Assembly (NCBI GenBank): GCA_014204635.1
Contig: JACHLS010000004.1
Location: 1-64,000 of the forward strand
Length of the DNA stretch: 64,000 bases
Reading direction: 5' to 3'
DNA from: Sporosarcina luteola
GTDB taxonomy: Bacteria > Bacillota > Bacilli > Bacillales_A > Planococcaceae
The notes under the pieces are model-generated. The model ran no database searches and was not told the origin of the DNA. It was given only the letters and a program-made list of their open reading frames with translations. Below, in pieces: positions 16,525 to 25,875 of the stretch. A program made the translations under genes and the position numbers. The stretch's first letter is position 1. Each line of letters opens with the position of its first letter.

Positions 16525-17133
16525 TCAAACGAATGCGAAGATTGCCTGCACGCCGATGACGGAAAGAGCTAAAAATGCGATGATCGTAATATACGAGACA
16601 ATTGTTTGCGAACGTGGTGATTGTGCAATCCCCCAAGTGACACAGAAGGACCAAAGGCCATTCGCCAAGTGGAATGTCGCAGACAACACACCAAGGATAT
16701 AGAACACAAGCATGAACGGATTATCTAGGATGTTAGCCATCATATCAAAGTCCACTTCTGTTCCAAGAGCCTTTTGAATTCTTGTTTCGTATAAATGCCA
16801 AGCAATAAAAATGACGAGGAATACACCCGTCACACGTTGAAGAAGGAACATCCAGTTACGGAACGTCCCATAGCGCTGAACATTGTTTTTCGCAGTGAAA
16901 GCTATGTAGACACCATAGAACGCGTGGAACATTAATGGAATATAAATGATGAACCATTCCAAGAAAAGAACGAAAGGCAAGTTCCCCATAAAATTGGACG
17001 CGTTGTTGAATGCTTCTTCACCGCGAGTTGCAAAGTGGTTGACTACCAAGTGCTGGGTAACAAATAACCCAACCGGAATGATTCCGAGCAATGAATGCAG
17101 TCGGCGCAAGTAAAAATCTGATTCTCTCGACAA
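16525..17133 (-). CDS. sdhC: Succinate dehydrogenase cytochrome b558 subunit
   Basis: Membrane anchor of complex II that binds two b-type haems and reduces menaquinone. It has 202 residues and five membrane helices. The haem-ligand histidines lie in YLRRLHSLLGIIPVGLFVTQ, then HLVVNHF, MFHAFYG, IAWHLYET and FHLANGLW. The start is TTG with GGGAGGG upstream. It is the first gene of sdhCAB, with the order and spacing of Bacillus subtilis. Confidence 0.95.
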   Translation of the reverse strand: MSRESDFYLRRLHSLLGIIPVGLFVTQHLVVNHFATRGEEAFNNASNFMGNLPFVLFLEWFIIYIPLMFHAFYGVYIAFTAKNNVQRYGTFRNWMFLLQRVTGVFLVIFIAWHLYETRIQKALGTEVDFDMMANILDNPFMLVFYILGVLSATFHLANGLWSFCVTWGIAQSPRSQTIVSYITIIAFLALSVIGVQAIFAFV

Positions 17134-17346
17134 GTCTTTTACCCTCCCTTATTTATGAGCCAGCGAATCAATTGCAGAACAGATCGTCCAATGAGCCTTT
17201 GACGGCATGGCCCTTCATGGTACAATATATAACATGTACATTGTACTCCTCACTTTTGAGCAGGTCAAGGCGATCTGGACTTTTCTATCCCCCTACATAC
17301 TGGAAACATACAACCAGATTTTTCTTCCGAAAGGATTGCATGCCAA

Positions 17347-17763
17347 GTGGAAAAACCTACATATGAATCACCGACACGTCTCGGATACGAGATATTGCGC
17401 GATCATGTTTTACCAACAATATTAGGAAAGCACGAAGATGACATCTTGTACTGGTCAGGAAAGGATGTCGCCAGAAAGTTCCCGATTTTCGAGGCCGATG
17501 AGCTGCCCTCTTTTTTCGCGGAAGCGGGTTGGGGAAGGCTCGTTTTGGACAAAGAGACCAAAGATGAGATGCACTTTGTACTGGGGCCGATGGATCGGCT
17601 CGTCATCGAAAACCGATCCTATCAACTGGAAGCAGGTTTCATTGCGGAACAGCTTCAAAAATTAAAGGGCTTTCTGACCGAATGCTATGGTCAGAAAGAT
17701 ATACAACATGACTGTATCCGGTTCATTGCCAAATGGGACTCGAAAACAATTATAGAAAACTAA
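17347..17763 (+). CDS. yslB: YslB-family (DUF2507) protein
   Basis: A 138-residue protein of the DUF2507/YslB family (V4R-like fold), function unknown. GYEILRDHVLPTILGKHEDD with YWSGKDVARKFP and FFAEAGWGRL are typical. The start is GTG, with AAAGGA about 12 bases upstream. It is transcribed divergently from sdhCAB, as in Bacillus subtilis. The aspartokinase gene lysC that follows yslB there is absent here, and uvrC comes next, in convergent orientation. Confidence 0.9.
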   Translation: MEKPTYESPTRLGYEILRDHVLPTILGKHEDDILYWSGKDVARKFPIFEADELPSFFAEAGWGRLVLDKETKDEMHFVLGPMDRLVIENRSYQLEAGFIAEQLQKLKGFLTECYGQKDIQHDCIRFIAKWDSKTIIEN

Positions 17764-17928
17764 ACACATCCTGCCTGGGCTAGACCTCGCGGATAAAGCT
17801 GATCATCGCTTTGTCTGCTGGGCGGCAGGCAGGCATTCGAAGTCCTAGAGATCCATCGTTTGTCCCCCTGCAAGTGGCACGAATCTATTGATACGCCAGA
17901 GAGGCATTGGATTATTCTTGCTGAACGC

Positions 17929-19722
17929 CTATTCCACTTTCTCTTTACCTTCCTCGCTGAAATGCTCGATTACTTGTTTGGCAATAGATGCCGGCAGCCC
18001 CGCTTCTTTCAGTTCATCTAGACTTGCAGCTTTGATCTTTTTCATGGAACCAAAATGCTTCAACAGCTGTTTTTTCCGCTTGGCTCCAATGCCCGGGATT
18101 GCATCTAGAGAAGAGGTTAGCGAACCTGCATCCCGCCGTTGCCGGTGAAAAGTAATGGCAAATCGATGCACTTCGTCCTGAATGCGCTGAAGCAAATAAA
18201 ATGCTTCGCTTGTCTTTTTTAATGGAACGATTTCAATAGGATTTCCGTATAGCAGCTGTGCCGTCTGGTGTTTCTCATCTTTTGCCAGACCAGCGATCGG
18301 AATCGAAAGTCCAAGCTCATCCTCGATGACTTCCCGCGCAATTTCCATCTGTCCTTTTCCCCCATCAATGATAATCAAATCAGGGAGCGGTAAATCTTCT
18401 TTCAACACCCGGATGTATCGTCTGCGGACAACTTCCCGCATCGCCCCGTAATCATCGTGTGCAGCAGCCGTTTTGGTTTTATATTTACGATAATCCTTCC
18501 GATTCGGCTTGCCATCGACAAAAGATACCATTGCTGACACTGGATCGACGCCGCCAGTATGGGAGTTATCGAACGCTTCAATACGGAATGGCGCAGCGAT
18601 ATTCATCGCTTCTCCCAATTCGTCGCAAGCTCCGATCGTCCGCTGCTCTTGCCGCTCAATCAACTGGAACTTTTCCTGCAATGATATTTTCGCGTTTTTT
18701 GCGGCGAGCTTGACGAGATCCTTCTTTTTCCCTCGCTGGGGAATATAACAGTTCGTGTGAAGCAGCTGCTTGACAATGTCCAAGTCGACCGCGTCCGGCA
18801 ACAAAATTTCTTTCGGCAGCAAATGGCCTGTTTTTCCATAAAATTGGCCAATATACGTTAGGAATTCATCCTCTGGATCCTGATAAAGAGGGAAGATGGA
18901 AACATCCCGCTCAATGAGTTTTCCTTGCCTCACGAAAAAGACTTGGACGCACATCCACCCTTTTTCAACCGCATACCCAAAAATATCCCGGTCCGTGAAA
19001 TCATTCATCGTCATAGTCTGTTTTTCCATGACAGCTTCGATGTTGGCAATCTGATCGCGATACTCTTTCGCTCGTTCAAATTCCAGGTTTTCTGCCGCAA
19101 TCTTCATTTTTTCGGTCAATTCCGTTTTCACAGTCTTATAGCCACCATTTAAAAAACGAGTAATATTATCGGTCATCTCTTTATAAGTCTCAACCGATAC
19201 TTCATTGACACACGGAGCAAGACATTGCCCTAAATGATAGTAAAGGCAAACCCGGTCCGGAAGCGTATGGCATTTCCGGTAAGGATAGAGCCGATCCAGC
19301 AGCTTTTTTGTCTCATGGGCGGCTGTCGCATTCGGATACGGACCGAAATATTTCCCTTTATCTTTCTTCAGTTGCCGCGTGACAATCAGTTTTGGGTGCC
19401 TTTCGGACGTCAACTTCAAATAGGGATAGGTCTTGTCATCCTTCAGCATGATATTGTATTTAGGATCGTATTGTTTAATCATATTCAGTTCGAGTATGAG
19501 CGCTTCGATGTTGGACGAAGTTACAATATACTCGAAATCCTCTATTTCGCCCACAAGCCGTTGGGTCTTGGCATCATGGCTCCCTGTAAAATAGCTGCGC
19601 ACCCGGTTTTTCAGGATCTTCGCTTTGCCCACATAAATGATCGTCCCCTGCCGGTCTTTCATTAAGTAGCAGCCAGGAAGATCAGGCAGTAAGGCAAGTT
19701 TTTGTTCGATTAATTCATTCAT
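17929..19722 (-). CDS. uvrC: Excinuclease ABC subunit C
   Basis: Dual-incision nuclease of nucleotide excision repair; 597 residues, full length. The GIY-YIG domain ([20 protein letters not shown]) makes the 3' cut. A UVR motif that contacts UvrB is in [17 protein letters not shown]. The RNase H-like domain ([20 protein letters not shown] and [11 protein letters not shown]) makes the 5' cut. Helix-hairpin-helix motifs at the C-terminus ([20 protein letters not shown]) bind DNA. It sits behind trxA with a terminator between. Confidence 0.98.
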   Translation of the reverse strand: MNELIEQKLALLPDLPGCYLMKDRQGTIIYVGKAKILKNRVRSYFTGSHDAKTQRLVGEIEDFEYIVTSSNIEALILELNMIKQYDPKYNIMLKDDKTYPYLKLTSERHPKLIVTRQLKKDKGKYFGPYPNATAAHETKKLLDRLYPYRKCHTLPDRVCLYYHLGQCLAPCVNEVSVETYKEMTDNITRFLNGGYKTVKTELTEKMKIAAENLEFERAKEYRDQIANIEAVMEKQTMTMNDFTDRDIFGYAVEKGWMCVQVFFVRQGKLIERDVSIFPLYQDPEDEFLTYIGQFYGKTGHLLPKEILLPDAVDLDIVKQLLHTNCYIPQRGKKKDLVKLAAKNAKISLQEKFQLIERQEQRTIGACDELGEAMNIAAPFRIEAFDNSHTGGVDPVSAMVSFVDGKPNRKDYRKYKTKTAAAHDDYGAMREVVRRRYIRVLKEDLPLPDLIIIDGGKGQMEIAREVIEDELGLSIPIAGLAKDEKHQTAQLLYGNPIEIVPLKKTSEAFYLLQRIQDEVHRFAITFHRQRRDAGSLTSSLDAIPGIGAKRKKQLLKHFGSMKKIKAASLDELKEAGLPASIAKQVIEHFSEEGKEKVE

Positions 19723-19736
19723 CTATATCACCTATC

Positions 19737-19770
19737 AAAAAACCGGGTTCCTGTATAGGTTCCCGGTTTT
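19737..19770 (-). terminator. Terminator between trxA and uvrC
   Basis: On the minus strand AACCGGGAACC pairs with GGAACCCGGTT across a 6-base loop and runs into TTTTTTG. It starts within 10 bases of the trxA stop. Confidence 0.88.
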
Positions 19771-19775
19771 GGTAA

Positions 19776-20090
19776 TTACGCGTGTTTTTCAATCATTTCA
19801 GCCAGTTGCTCTTTTGGTTGGAAACCGACTGCTTTATCTACGATTTCGCCATCTTTGAAAAGAACGAGCGTCGGAATGGACATGATGCCGAACTCACCAG
19901 CAGTCGCTTGGTTTTCATCGACGTCTACTTTCACGATTTTTGCTTTGCCTTCCAAATCGCCATCCAGTTCTTCAAGAACAGGAGCGATCATTTTGCAAGG
20001 TCCACACCAAGTAGCCCAGAAATCAACAAGGACAAGTCCTTCTTTTGTTTGATCTTTAAAATCTGAATCCGTAGCATGTACGATAGCCAT
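19776..20090 (-). CDS. trxA: Thioredoxin
   Basis: General disulfide reductant, 104 residues, standard length. The active site WCGPC lies in VDFWATWCGPCKMIAPVLEE, and the cis-proline loop is IMSIPTLVLFKDGE. The ATG beginning MAIVHATD was chosen because AGGAGG lies 9 bases upstream; the longer frame has no ribosome site. It lies between uvrC and etfA as in Bacillus subtilis. Confidence 0.98.
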   Translation of the reverse strand: MAIVHATDSDFKDQTKEGLVLVDFWATWCGPCKMIAPVLEELDGDLEGKAKIVKVDVDENQATAGEFGIMSIPTLVLFKDGEIVDKAVGFQPKEQLAEMIEKHA

Positions 20091-20171
20091 TTTGCAATTC
20101 CTCCTTTTGAAAATACAACTCTTCATGAATTATAGCACGCCCCTTGAAACGGGGCTAAATTTATGCTTGAC

Positions 20172-20204
20172 CATGAAAGAAGGCTCCCTGAGAGATGGGG
20201 AGCC
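20172..20204 (-). terminator. Terminator after etfA
   Basis: On the minus strand GGCTCCC pairs with GGGAGCC across a 9-base loop and is followed by TTCTTTC. It ends the lcfA-fadR-fadB-etfB-etfA operon. Confidence 0.72.
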
Positions 20205-20211
20205 CTCCAAA

Positions 20212-21186
20212 TCAATTCGTTTGAACCTTTTTAATTTCTTCAATCATCATAGGAACGACTTCGAATAAATCGCCTACAATCCCATAGTCCGCCACTTTAA
20301 AAATGTTTGCTTCCGGATCTTTGTTGATTGCCACAATCACTTTGGAATTGGACATGCCCGCCATATGTTGGATGGCGCCGGAAATACCCGCTGCAATGTA
20401 TAAATCGGGTGTAACTACTTTCCCCGTCTGCCCAATTTGCAAGGAATAATCACAGTAATCAGCATCACACGCTCCACGGGAGGCCCCAACCGCGCCACCA
20501 AGCAAGTTTGCCAATTCTTCCAGCGGTTTGAACCCATCTGCGCTTTTCACACCGCGGCCGCCTGCCACGACAACTTTCGCTTCTGACAAGTCGACGCCTT
20601 CTGTCGATTTACGGACGACTTCCTTTATAATAGTACGCAGATTCGTAATGTCGACAGAAACAGACGAGATCTCGCCAGTACGGCTCGCATCTTTCTCTAA
20701 TGGAGCAATGTTGTTCGGTCGGATTGTGAAGAATAATAACCCTTCTTTGTTCTTTACTTTTTCAAACGCTTTACCGGAATAGATCGGGCGGACAAAAAGC
20801 GATTCATCTCCCTCACCTTCAATCGCTGTTACATCAGAAATCAAACCGCTGCCCAGTTTACTTGCAATTTTTGGGGCTAGGTCCTTTCCGTTCGCCGTGT
20901 GTCCGAATACAACAGCATCCGGCTTTTCTTGCTCATATACAGCCATGAATGCTTGACCGTAACCATCCGACGTATAATGCTTCAAATGAGGATGTTCTAC
21001 TGTTACAACACGATCAGCACCATATTGAATCAATTCTTCAGCTAGTGATTGCACAGATTCACCTACGAGCAGGCCGACCACTTCTCCGCCGCCCGAAACC
21101 GTTTTGGCAGCAGCGATCGCTTCGAACGATACATTACGCAAGGCTCCTTCACGTGCTTCGCCTAGTACTAATACTTTTTTAGACAT
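20212..21186 (-). CDS. etfA: Electron transfer flavoprotein alpha subunit
   Basis: FAD-carrying subunit of ETF, which takes electrons from acyl-CoA dehydrogenases. It has 324 residues. The C-terminal FAD domain shows VVVAGGRGVKSADGFKPLEE, GASRGACDADYCDYSLQIGQ and TGKVVTPDLYIAAGISGAIQ, then NKDPEANIFKVADYGIVGD. It is the last gene of the beta-oxidation operon, 34 bases behind etfB, and is followed by a terminator. Confidence 0.97.
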   Translation of the reverse strand: MSKKVLVLGEAREGALRNVSFEAIAAAKTVSGGGEVVGLLVGESVQSLAEELIQYGADRVVTVEHPHLKHYTSDGYGQAFMAVYEQEKPDAVVFGHTANGKDLAPKIASKLGSGLISDVTAIEGEGDESLFVRPIYSGKAFEKVKNKEGLLFFTIRPNNIAPLEKDASRTGEISSVSVDITNLRTIIKEVVRKSTEGVDLSEAKVVVAGGRGVKSADGFKPLEELANLLGGAVGASRGACDADYCDYSLQIGQTGKVVTPDLYIAAGISGAIQHMAGMSNSKVIVAINKDPEANIFKVADYGIVGDLFEVVPMMIEEIKKVQTN

Positions 21187-21220
21187 AATGAGTCCCTCCT
21201 ATTACAATATGAAAATCGAT

Positions 21221-21994
21221 TTATAGCACTTTCGCTTCTTTATTCAATAGGTTTACAAGTTCCTTCACTTGGTCCGCCAGATCACCTTCGAGCACCCGTC
21301 CGGCTTCTTTTGCAGGAGGCAGGAAGATCTCAACGGTTTCCGTTTTTGGTTCCACATCATCCTCGTCGATATCCAGGTCATCCAGTTCCAATTCTTCAAG
21401 GGGTTTTTTCTTCGCTTTCATGATACCAGGCAAAGATGGGTAACGAGGTTCGTTCAAACCTTGTTGAGCCGTTACAAGTAGAGGCAGCGAAGTTTCGATC
21501 GTTTCAGAATCGCCCTCGACATCACGGATGATTTTCGCGGATGTACCATCAATTTTTAAATCCGTTATCGTTGTTACATAGTTAATGCCCAGTAGCTCTG
21601 CAACCCGAGGTCCCACTTGGCCAGAGCCTCCGTCAATCGCCACATTTCCAGCTAGGATCACATCTGCGTTTTTATCTTTCAAGTATTCTGCAACGAGTTT
21701 AGCAACTGTAAACTCATCCATCTCGTCCAAATCATCCTCCGTGTTAATGAGGACTGCTTTGTCAGCTCCCATGGCAAGCGCTGTGCGAAGCTGCTTTTCG
21801 GCCTCTTCATCACCAATTGTGATGACAGTTACTTCACCGCCATGTTCATCACGAATTTGAATTGCTTCTTCAATGGCATATTCATCGTAAGGGTTAATGA
21901 TGAATTCTGCACCGTCATCAACAATCTTGCCATTCGATACCGCGATTTTCTCTTCTGTGTCAAAAGTACGTTTCACTAACGCATAAATGTTCAT
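21221..21994 (-). CDS. etfB: Electron transfer flavoprotein beta subunit
   Basis: AMP-binding subunit of ETF, 257 residues. NPYDEYAIEEAIQIRDEHGG and LAMGADKAVLINTED are typical, as is the ETF beta signature VTAQQGLNEPRYPSLPGIMK near residue 190. It pairs with EtfA to pass electrons from fatty-acid oxidation to the quinone pool. It follows fadB by 17 bases in the lcfA-fadR-fadB-etfB-etfA operon. Confidence 0.97.
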   Translation of the reverse strand: MNIYALVKRTFDTEEKIAVSNGKIVDDGAEFIINPYDEYAIEEAIQIRDEHGGEVTVITIGDEEAEKQLRTALAMGADKAVLINTEDDLDEMDEFTVAKLVAEYLKDKNADVILAGNVAIDGGSGQVGPRVAELLGINYVTTITDLKIDGTSAKIIRDVEGDSETIETSLPLLVTAQQGLNEPRYPSLPGIMKAKKKPLEELELDDLDIDEDDVEPKTETVEIFLPPAKEAGRVLEGDLADQVKELVNLLNKEAKVL

Positions 21995-22011
21995 ACTCGT
22001 TACCTCCTCTA

Positions 22012-22785
22012 TTAATTCCCCTTGAATTCAGGTTCCCTTTTTTCAATAAACGCTTGTATTCCCTCTCTCGCATCTTCCGAAACAAAGACTTCTCCAAATG
22101 AATCCGCTTCTGCTTTTACCCCTTCATAGTACGATTCGGATTTAGTATATTGAAGCATTCGAAGGGCGGCTTTCATGGCGACCGGGCTCTTCTTCGCTAT
22201 TTTCTTCGCAAGTTCCAACGTCTTGGAATAAAGCTCATCCTCTGCATAGGCATGATTTGCCAATCCCAGGCGGACTGCCTCCTCACCGCTGATCGGTTCG
22301 CTTGTCAGCAGCATTTCTGCTGCCTTTGCCATACCGACATAGCGCGGCAGCCGTTGTGTTCCGGCAAAGCCGGGAATCAAGCCGAGCTGCAATTCGGGAA
22401 GACCGAGCTTCGCTTTTTCGGTGACAAGGCGGATATGGCAGCTCATGGCCAATTCTAAGCCGCCACCAAGGGCTGCTCCATGAATAGAGGCAATCACCGG
22501 TTTCGGATAACGTTCAATTCGCTCAAACACGTCTTGCCCCTGTGCTGAGAGAACCGAAAATTCTTGACCTGTTTTTACCGTCGTGAATTCCTTGATATCT
22601 GCGCCAGCGGAGAAAAATCTGCCTTCGCCGCGCAAGACAACGACTCTAGTAGTCTGGTCATCTTGCAGCTGTTCCAATGCCTCGCCGATTTCCTTGATAA
22701 CCGCGCTGGCCAATGCATTGGCCGGCGGTCGATCAATTGTCAGAACCGCAACCCCATCTTCCCGAGAAACCCCAATATACTCCAT
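22012..22785 (-). CDS. fadB: Enoyl-CoA hydratase
   Basis: Crotonase-fold enzyme of beta-oxidation that hydrates 2-enoyl-CoA to 3-hydroxyacyl-CoA. It has 257 residues from the ATG beginning [10 protein letters not shown]. Oxyanion-hole motifs are [11 protein letters not shown] and [19 protein letters not shown], and the catalytic glutamates lie in [20 protein letters not shown]. The longer frame upstream has no ribosome site. It is co-transcribed with fadR before it and etfB after it. The name follows the Bacillus subtilis locus; the protein is a single-domain hydratase. Confidence 0.92.
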   Translation of the reverse strand: MEYIGVSREDGVAVLTIDRPPANALASAVIKEIGEALEQLQDDQTTRVVVLRGEGRFFSAGADIKEFTTVKTGQEFSVLSAQGQDVFERIERYPKPVIASIHGAALGGGLELAMSCHIRLVTEKAKLGLPELQLGLIPGFAGTQRLPRYVGMAKAAEMLLTSEPISGEEAVRLGLANHAYAEDELYSKTLELAKKIAKKSPVAMKAALRMLQYTKSESYYEGVKAEADSFGEVFVSEDAREGIQAFIEKREPEFKGN

Positions 22786-22843
22786 ATAACACCAATCCCT
22801 TCTACTACATTGTGATAACTGCATAAGCAACATTCTTCGATGA

Positions 22844-23425
22844 TTACGCTTTCATTCCGTTCAAGAGCAGACGATGCACTTCGGGAGCAAGTTTGATCAA
22901 ATCGTATTTTTGGTCGTTCATCACCCAAGACGTTATGGTTTCGTCAATTGTACCAAAGACCATTTGGCGGCCAAGCCGCGTATCCAGACGCGCATCAAAT
23001 TCTCCGTTCTCGATTCCTTCTTTCAAAATTGAATCGAGCAATCCCAAATATTCCTTCAGCACTTCATTAATACGGAGCCTCAAATCTTTATTGGACTGTC
23101 TTAATTCCAGCTGTGTCACAATGGCAAGGTGGCGATCGTCATGAAGAACTTTGAAATGATTTTCAATCATCTTGAACAGTTTTTCTGTCGCTGAGATTTC
23201 TTTTTTCAATATTTCTTCCAACTTATGTACGAAAATTCCCATTTTCTCGCGGAACACCGAGATCAAAATATCTTCTTTATTTTTGAAATAAAGATAGATC
23301 GTTCCATCGGCGACTCCAGCCTCTTTGGCGATTTTCGATACTTGTGCCTGATGATACCCGTTCTCGGCTATGACGACGACTGCAGCATCTACGATTTGTT
23401 TGTATTTTGGTTTATCCCGCTTCAT
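22844..23425 (-). CDS. fadR: TetR-family fatty-acid degradation regulator FadR
   Basis: Repressor of fatty-acid degradation genes, released by long-chain acyl-CoA. It has 193 residues. The helix-turn-helix is in [40 protein letters not shown] and KEDILISVF. The C-terminal half ([12 protein letters not shown] and [20 protein letters not shown]) is the ligand domain and closely resembles Bacillus subtilis FadR. I chose [10 protein letters not shown] as the start; longer versions run into the operator at 23456. It lies in the operon it controls. Confidence 0.93.
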   Translation of the reverse strand: MKRDKPKYKQIVDAAVVVIAENGYHQAQVSKIAKEAGVADGTIYLYFKNKEDILISVFREKMGIFVHKLEEILKKEISATEKLFKMIENHFKVLHDDRHLAIVTQLELRQSNKDLRLRINEVLKEYLGLLDSILKEGIENGEFDARLDTRLGRQMVFGTIDETITSWVMNDQKYDLIKLAPEVHRLLLNGMKA

Positions 23426-23455
23426 TCTCATCACCACCATCATAAAAAGAAAATA

Positions 23456-23473
23456 TGAATGATGATTCATTCA
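23456..23473. promoter_or_regulatory. FadR operator before fadR
   Basis: TGAATGATGATTCATTCA is a near-perfect match to the FadR box TGAATGANTANTCATTCA (one mismatch). It lies between the lcfA stop and the fadR start, so it probably controls fadR-fadB-etfBA from an internal promoter. Confidence 0.85.
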
Positions 23474-23512
23474 TATTTTCATATTAATCGTTTATACGTT
23501 TGTCGTCAAGCA

Positions 23513-25213
23513 TTATACCGTTGCTTGTATCTTTGTTTCTGATTTTTTCTTTTCCTCATCCACGAGAGCTCTTCGTAAAATTTTGCCGACTGCCGTCTTC
23601 GGCAACTCCTTCCGAAATTCATACTGGCGCGGCACCTTATAAGAGGCTAGATGCTCCCTGCAAAATGCATCCAACTGTTTCTCCGTGGCCTCTTTACCTT
23701 CCTTCAAAACGATATATGCTTTGACCGTTTCTCCGCGATACGGATCGGGGACACCGGCTACAACGCATTCCTGAACCGATTCATGCTCGTATAGAACTTC
23801 CTCTATTTCTCTCGGATAGATATTGAAACCGCTGGCGATAATCATATCTTTTTTGCGGTCTACCACGTAAAAATAACCTTTGGCATCCATATAGCCAAGA
23901 TCACCTGTCAACAACCAACCGTCCCGAAACGTTTCAGCCGTTTCCTCTGGCCTGTTCCAATACCCCTGCATCACTTGAGGGCCTTTGACTGCAATTTCCC
24001 CAACTTCGCCGACCGGGAGTGGTTCGGAATTTTCAGGTCCTAGTATGCAAACATCCGTGTCTGGCCAAGGGACACCAATCGAGCCCTTTACACGCTCCCC
24101 ATCCCACACAAAATTTGCAATGGCAACCGGAGATGTTTCCGTCAGTCCATACCCTTCCACTAGCTTGCCGCCTGTTAATCGCTCAAATTTATCCTGCACT
24201 TCAACTGGCAAAGCTGCGGAGCCGCTGATACAAGCTTTAATTGAGGATAAGTCGAAACTGGCCAACTTGGGATGGTTCAACAAACCGATATAAATCGTCG
24301 GCGCTCCTGGAAATAACGTCGGCTTCTGCTTATCAATTGTTTTTAATGCAGTATCGAAATCGAATTTGGGCAGAAGTACCATCTTATTCCCCAGCATAAC
24401 AGAAAGAATTAAAACTGTCGTCATTCCATACACGTGGAAGAATGGCAAGATCCCCATTACTGTTTCTTTTCCATCTTCACATTGATAGAGCCATTCACGG
24501 CACATCTGCGTATTCGCAATCAGATTGGCATGCGTCAGCATAACACCTTTCGGCGGTCCAGTCGTCCCTCCAGTATATTGAAGCAAAGCAATGTCGGCAT
24601 CATAATTGAATTCGTAGGGAATTGCATCCGTGCTGCCGACTTTCATGATTTCAGTGAATAAATGGTTCATCCCCCTATGCTCCACTTTCACTGTAATCCC
24701 ATGTTCCTTCTTCTGAATAAAGGGATATATCACATTTTTCGGGAAGGGCAAGTAATCTTTGATGCCTGTGATGATGACATGCTCAAGCTCCGTTTCTTTT
24801 AATACTTTCGAAATTCTCGGGTATAGGATATCCAATGAAATAATCGCTTTGGCGCCGGAATCGGACATCTGATATGCGATCTCCCGTTCCGTGTAAAGCG
24901 GATTGGTTTGTACGACAATTGCTCCTGCATACAGGATGCCATAATACGCAATTGCACTTTGTGGACAATTCGGCAGCATAATGGCTACCCGATCCCCTTT
25001 TTCGATTCCGATTGTCCGTAAATAGTTGGCAAACTTTAAAGCCGATTCGTGAAATTCCTGATACGTGACAGTTCTCCCCATGAAATGCATAGCCGTTTTG
25101 TCCGGAAACCTTTGAGCCGAATTCGTCAGAAATTGGTGAATCGGAACCCGATCATACTCAATCGTCTTAGCGATACCGACTGGGTATAACTCCAACCAAG
25201 GCCGTGCTGTCAT
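23513..25213 (-). CDS. lcfA: Long-chain fatty acid--CoA ligase
   Basis: Activates fatty acids with ATP and CoA; 566 residues. AMP-binding motifs are YTGGTTGPPKGVMLTHANL (P-loop), GYGLTETSPVA, DGWLLTGDLGYMDAKGYFYV and DRKKDMIIASGFNIYPREIE, with the catalytic Lys near the C-terminus in ELPKTAVGKILRRAL. The start has AAGGGGGG 7 bases upstream. First gene of the fad/etf cluster. No good FadR box was found before it, unlike the one placed before fadR. Confidence 0.95.
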   Translation of the reverse strand: MTARPWLELYPVGIAKTIEYDRVPIHQFLTNSAQRFPDKTAMHFMGRTVTYQEFHESALKFANYLRTIGIEKGDRVAIMLPNCPQSAIAYYGILYAGAIVVQTNPLYTEREIAYQMSDSGAKAIISLDILYPRISKVLKETELEHVIITGIKDYLPFPKNVIYPFIQKKEHGITVKVEHRGMNHLFTEIMKVGSTDAIPYEFNYDADIALLQYTGGTTGPPKGVMLTHANLIANTQMCREWLYQCEDGKETVMGILPFFHVYGMTTVLILSVMLGNKMVLLPKFDFDTALKTIDKQKPTLFPGAPTIYIGLLNHPKLASFDLSSIKACISGSAALPVEVQDKFERLTGGKLVEGYGLTETSPVAIANFVWDGERVKGSIGVPWPDTDVCILGPENSEPLPVGEVGEIAVKGPQVMQGYWNRPEETAETFRDGWLLTGDLGYMDAKGYFYVVDRKKDMIIASGFNIYPREIEEVLYEHESVQECVVAGVPDPYRGETVKAYIVLKEGKEATEKQLDAFCREHLASYKVPRQYEFRKELPKTAVGKILRRALVDEEKKKSETKIQATV

Positions 25214-25552
25214 TATGAATCCCCCCTTGTCAATACTTAGAAAATTCCTTATTTAATCAATTATATCTATAAATGAATCCGCTTTCAAATAGAATATTAG
25301 ATTTTCTGCTAAAAAATACCTTGTGCTAAAGTCTTATTTCTTCGTACCAGACTCTTTTTTCTCGATTTTTATAAGGAAAGGTATCTTAAGTTTAAGTGAA
25401 GTGACGTGAAGGTTTAACTACGCTCATGAAAAGGGAGCTTCTTAACGAAAATGGAGTTTAAAACTTCTTTGTAAATGAAAAATGACTTTTCAATGTACGT
25501 CAAACTGAAAATCAGCAAAAACTATTCGTCAAATCTCTTTACTCCCCCTTTT
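25214..25552. other. Intergenic region upstream of lcfA
   Basis: About 340 bases with no reading frame that has a ribosome site. A weak TGAAT...TTCA element lies near 25274. The lcfA promoter must be here, but I cannot place it with confidence. Confidence 0.4.
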
Positions 25553-25685
25553 ATGCGCGGTTGCGGTGTGGATATGCGCGGGTGTGAACCTCGTATGCGT
25601 GGGTACGGAGCGGGTATGCGCGGGTACGGCACACTTATGCGCGCTTGGTGTTTTTTATGCGCGGGTGCACGGATTTTATGCGAGC
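25553..25685 (+). repeat. Array of seven ATGCGCGG octamers at 20-21 bp period
   Basis: Octamers ATGCGCGG or one-to-two-base variants start at 25553, 25574, 25595, 25616, 25637, 25657 and 25678, giving steps of 21, 21, 21, 21, 20 and 21. The 12-13 bases between them are G-rich but not conserved. Because 21 is divisible by three, the array reads as repeated Met-Arg-Gly heptads, but the 20-base step breaks that frame. It is not coding. A matching array in reverse orientation lies at 61810-61941. Confidence 0.85.
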
Positions 25686-25707
25686 GACTGGTAAATGGCT
25701 CTTTGCA

Positions 25708-25755
25708 TAAAAAAACTGCAGGCCAACTCGTGTGTTTCTCGAGTTCACCTGCAGT
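25708..25755 (-). terminator. Terminator of the yshE unit, repeated-sequence type
   Basis: On the minus strand ACTGCAGG pairs with CCTGCAGT, with an inner AACTCG/CGAGTT pairing, and runs into TTTTTTTATG. Its 5' arm (AGACTGCAGGTGAACTCGAG) is nearly identical to that of the trhO terminator at 60461-60511. Confidence 0.85.
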
Positions 25756-25776
25756 CTGACCTTGAGTTGCAATGGA

Positions 25777-25869
25777 TCAAGGTGTATGTTTCATCATCCA
25801 ATAAACGCCGATTAGAATAAATAGGACGCAGACGACGAGTAATATTTTTGACAGTTTTTCCACTTTCAA
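25777..25869 (-). CDS. 30-residue single-helix membrane protein coupled to yshE
   Basis: A short frame beginning TTG and reading KVEKLSKILLVVCVLFILIG then VYWMMKHTP. It has a basic N-terminus and one membrane helix of about 17 residues. AGGAG lies directly before it and overlaps the yshE stop, and the terminator at 25708 follows, so it is likely the last gene of the unit. A GTG two codons in is an alternative start. The function is unknown; a partner of the DUF350 protein is possible. Confidence 0.6.
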   Translation of the reverse strand: MKVEKLSKILLVVCVLFILIGVYWMMKHTP

Positions 25870-25875
25870 CGACTC

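Noticed and set aside
25553-25685. CRISPR array
   Set aside because: The conserved core is only 8 bases and the period 20-21; no cas genes are near. CRISPR repeats are longer and better conserved.
25553-25759. Reading frame of repeated Met-Arg-Gly heptads as a protein gene
   Set aside because: It arises from the 21-bp period of the DNA array. There is no ribosome site, a 20-base step breaks the heptad frame, and the second array does not keep an open frame.
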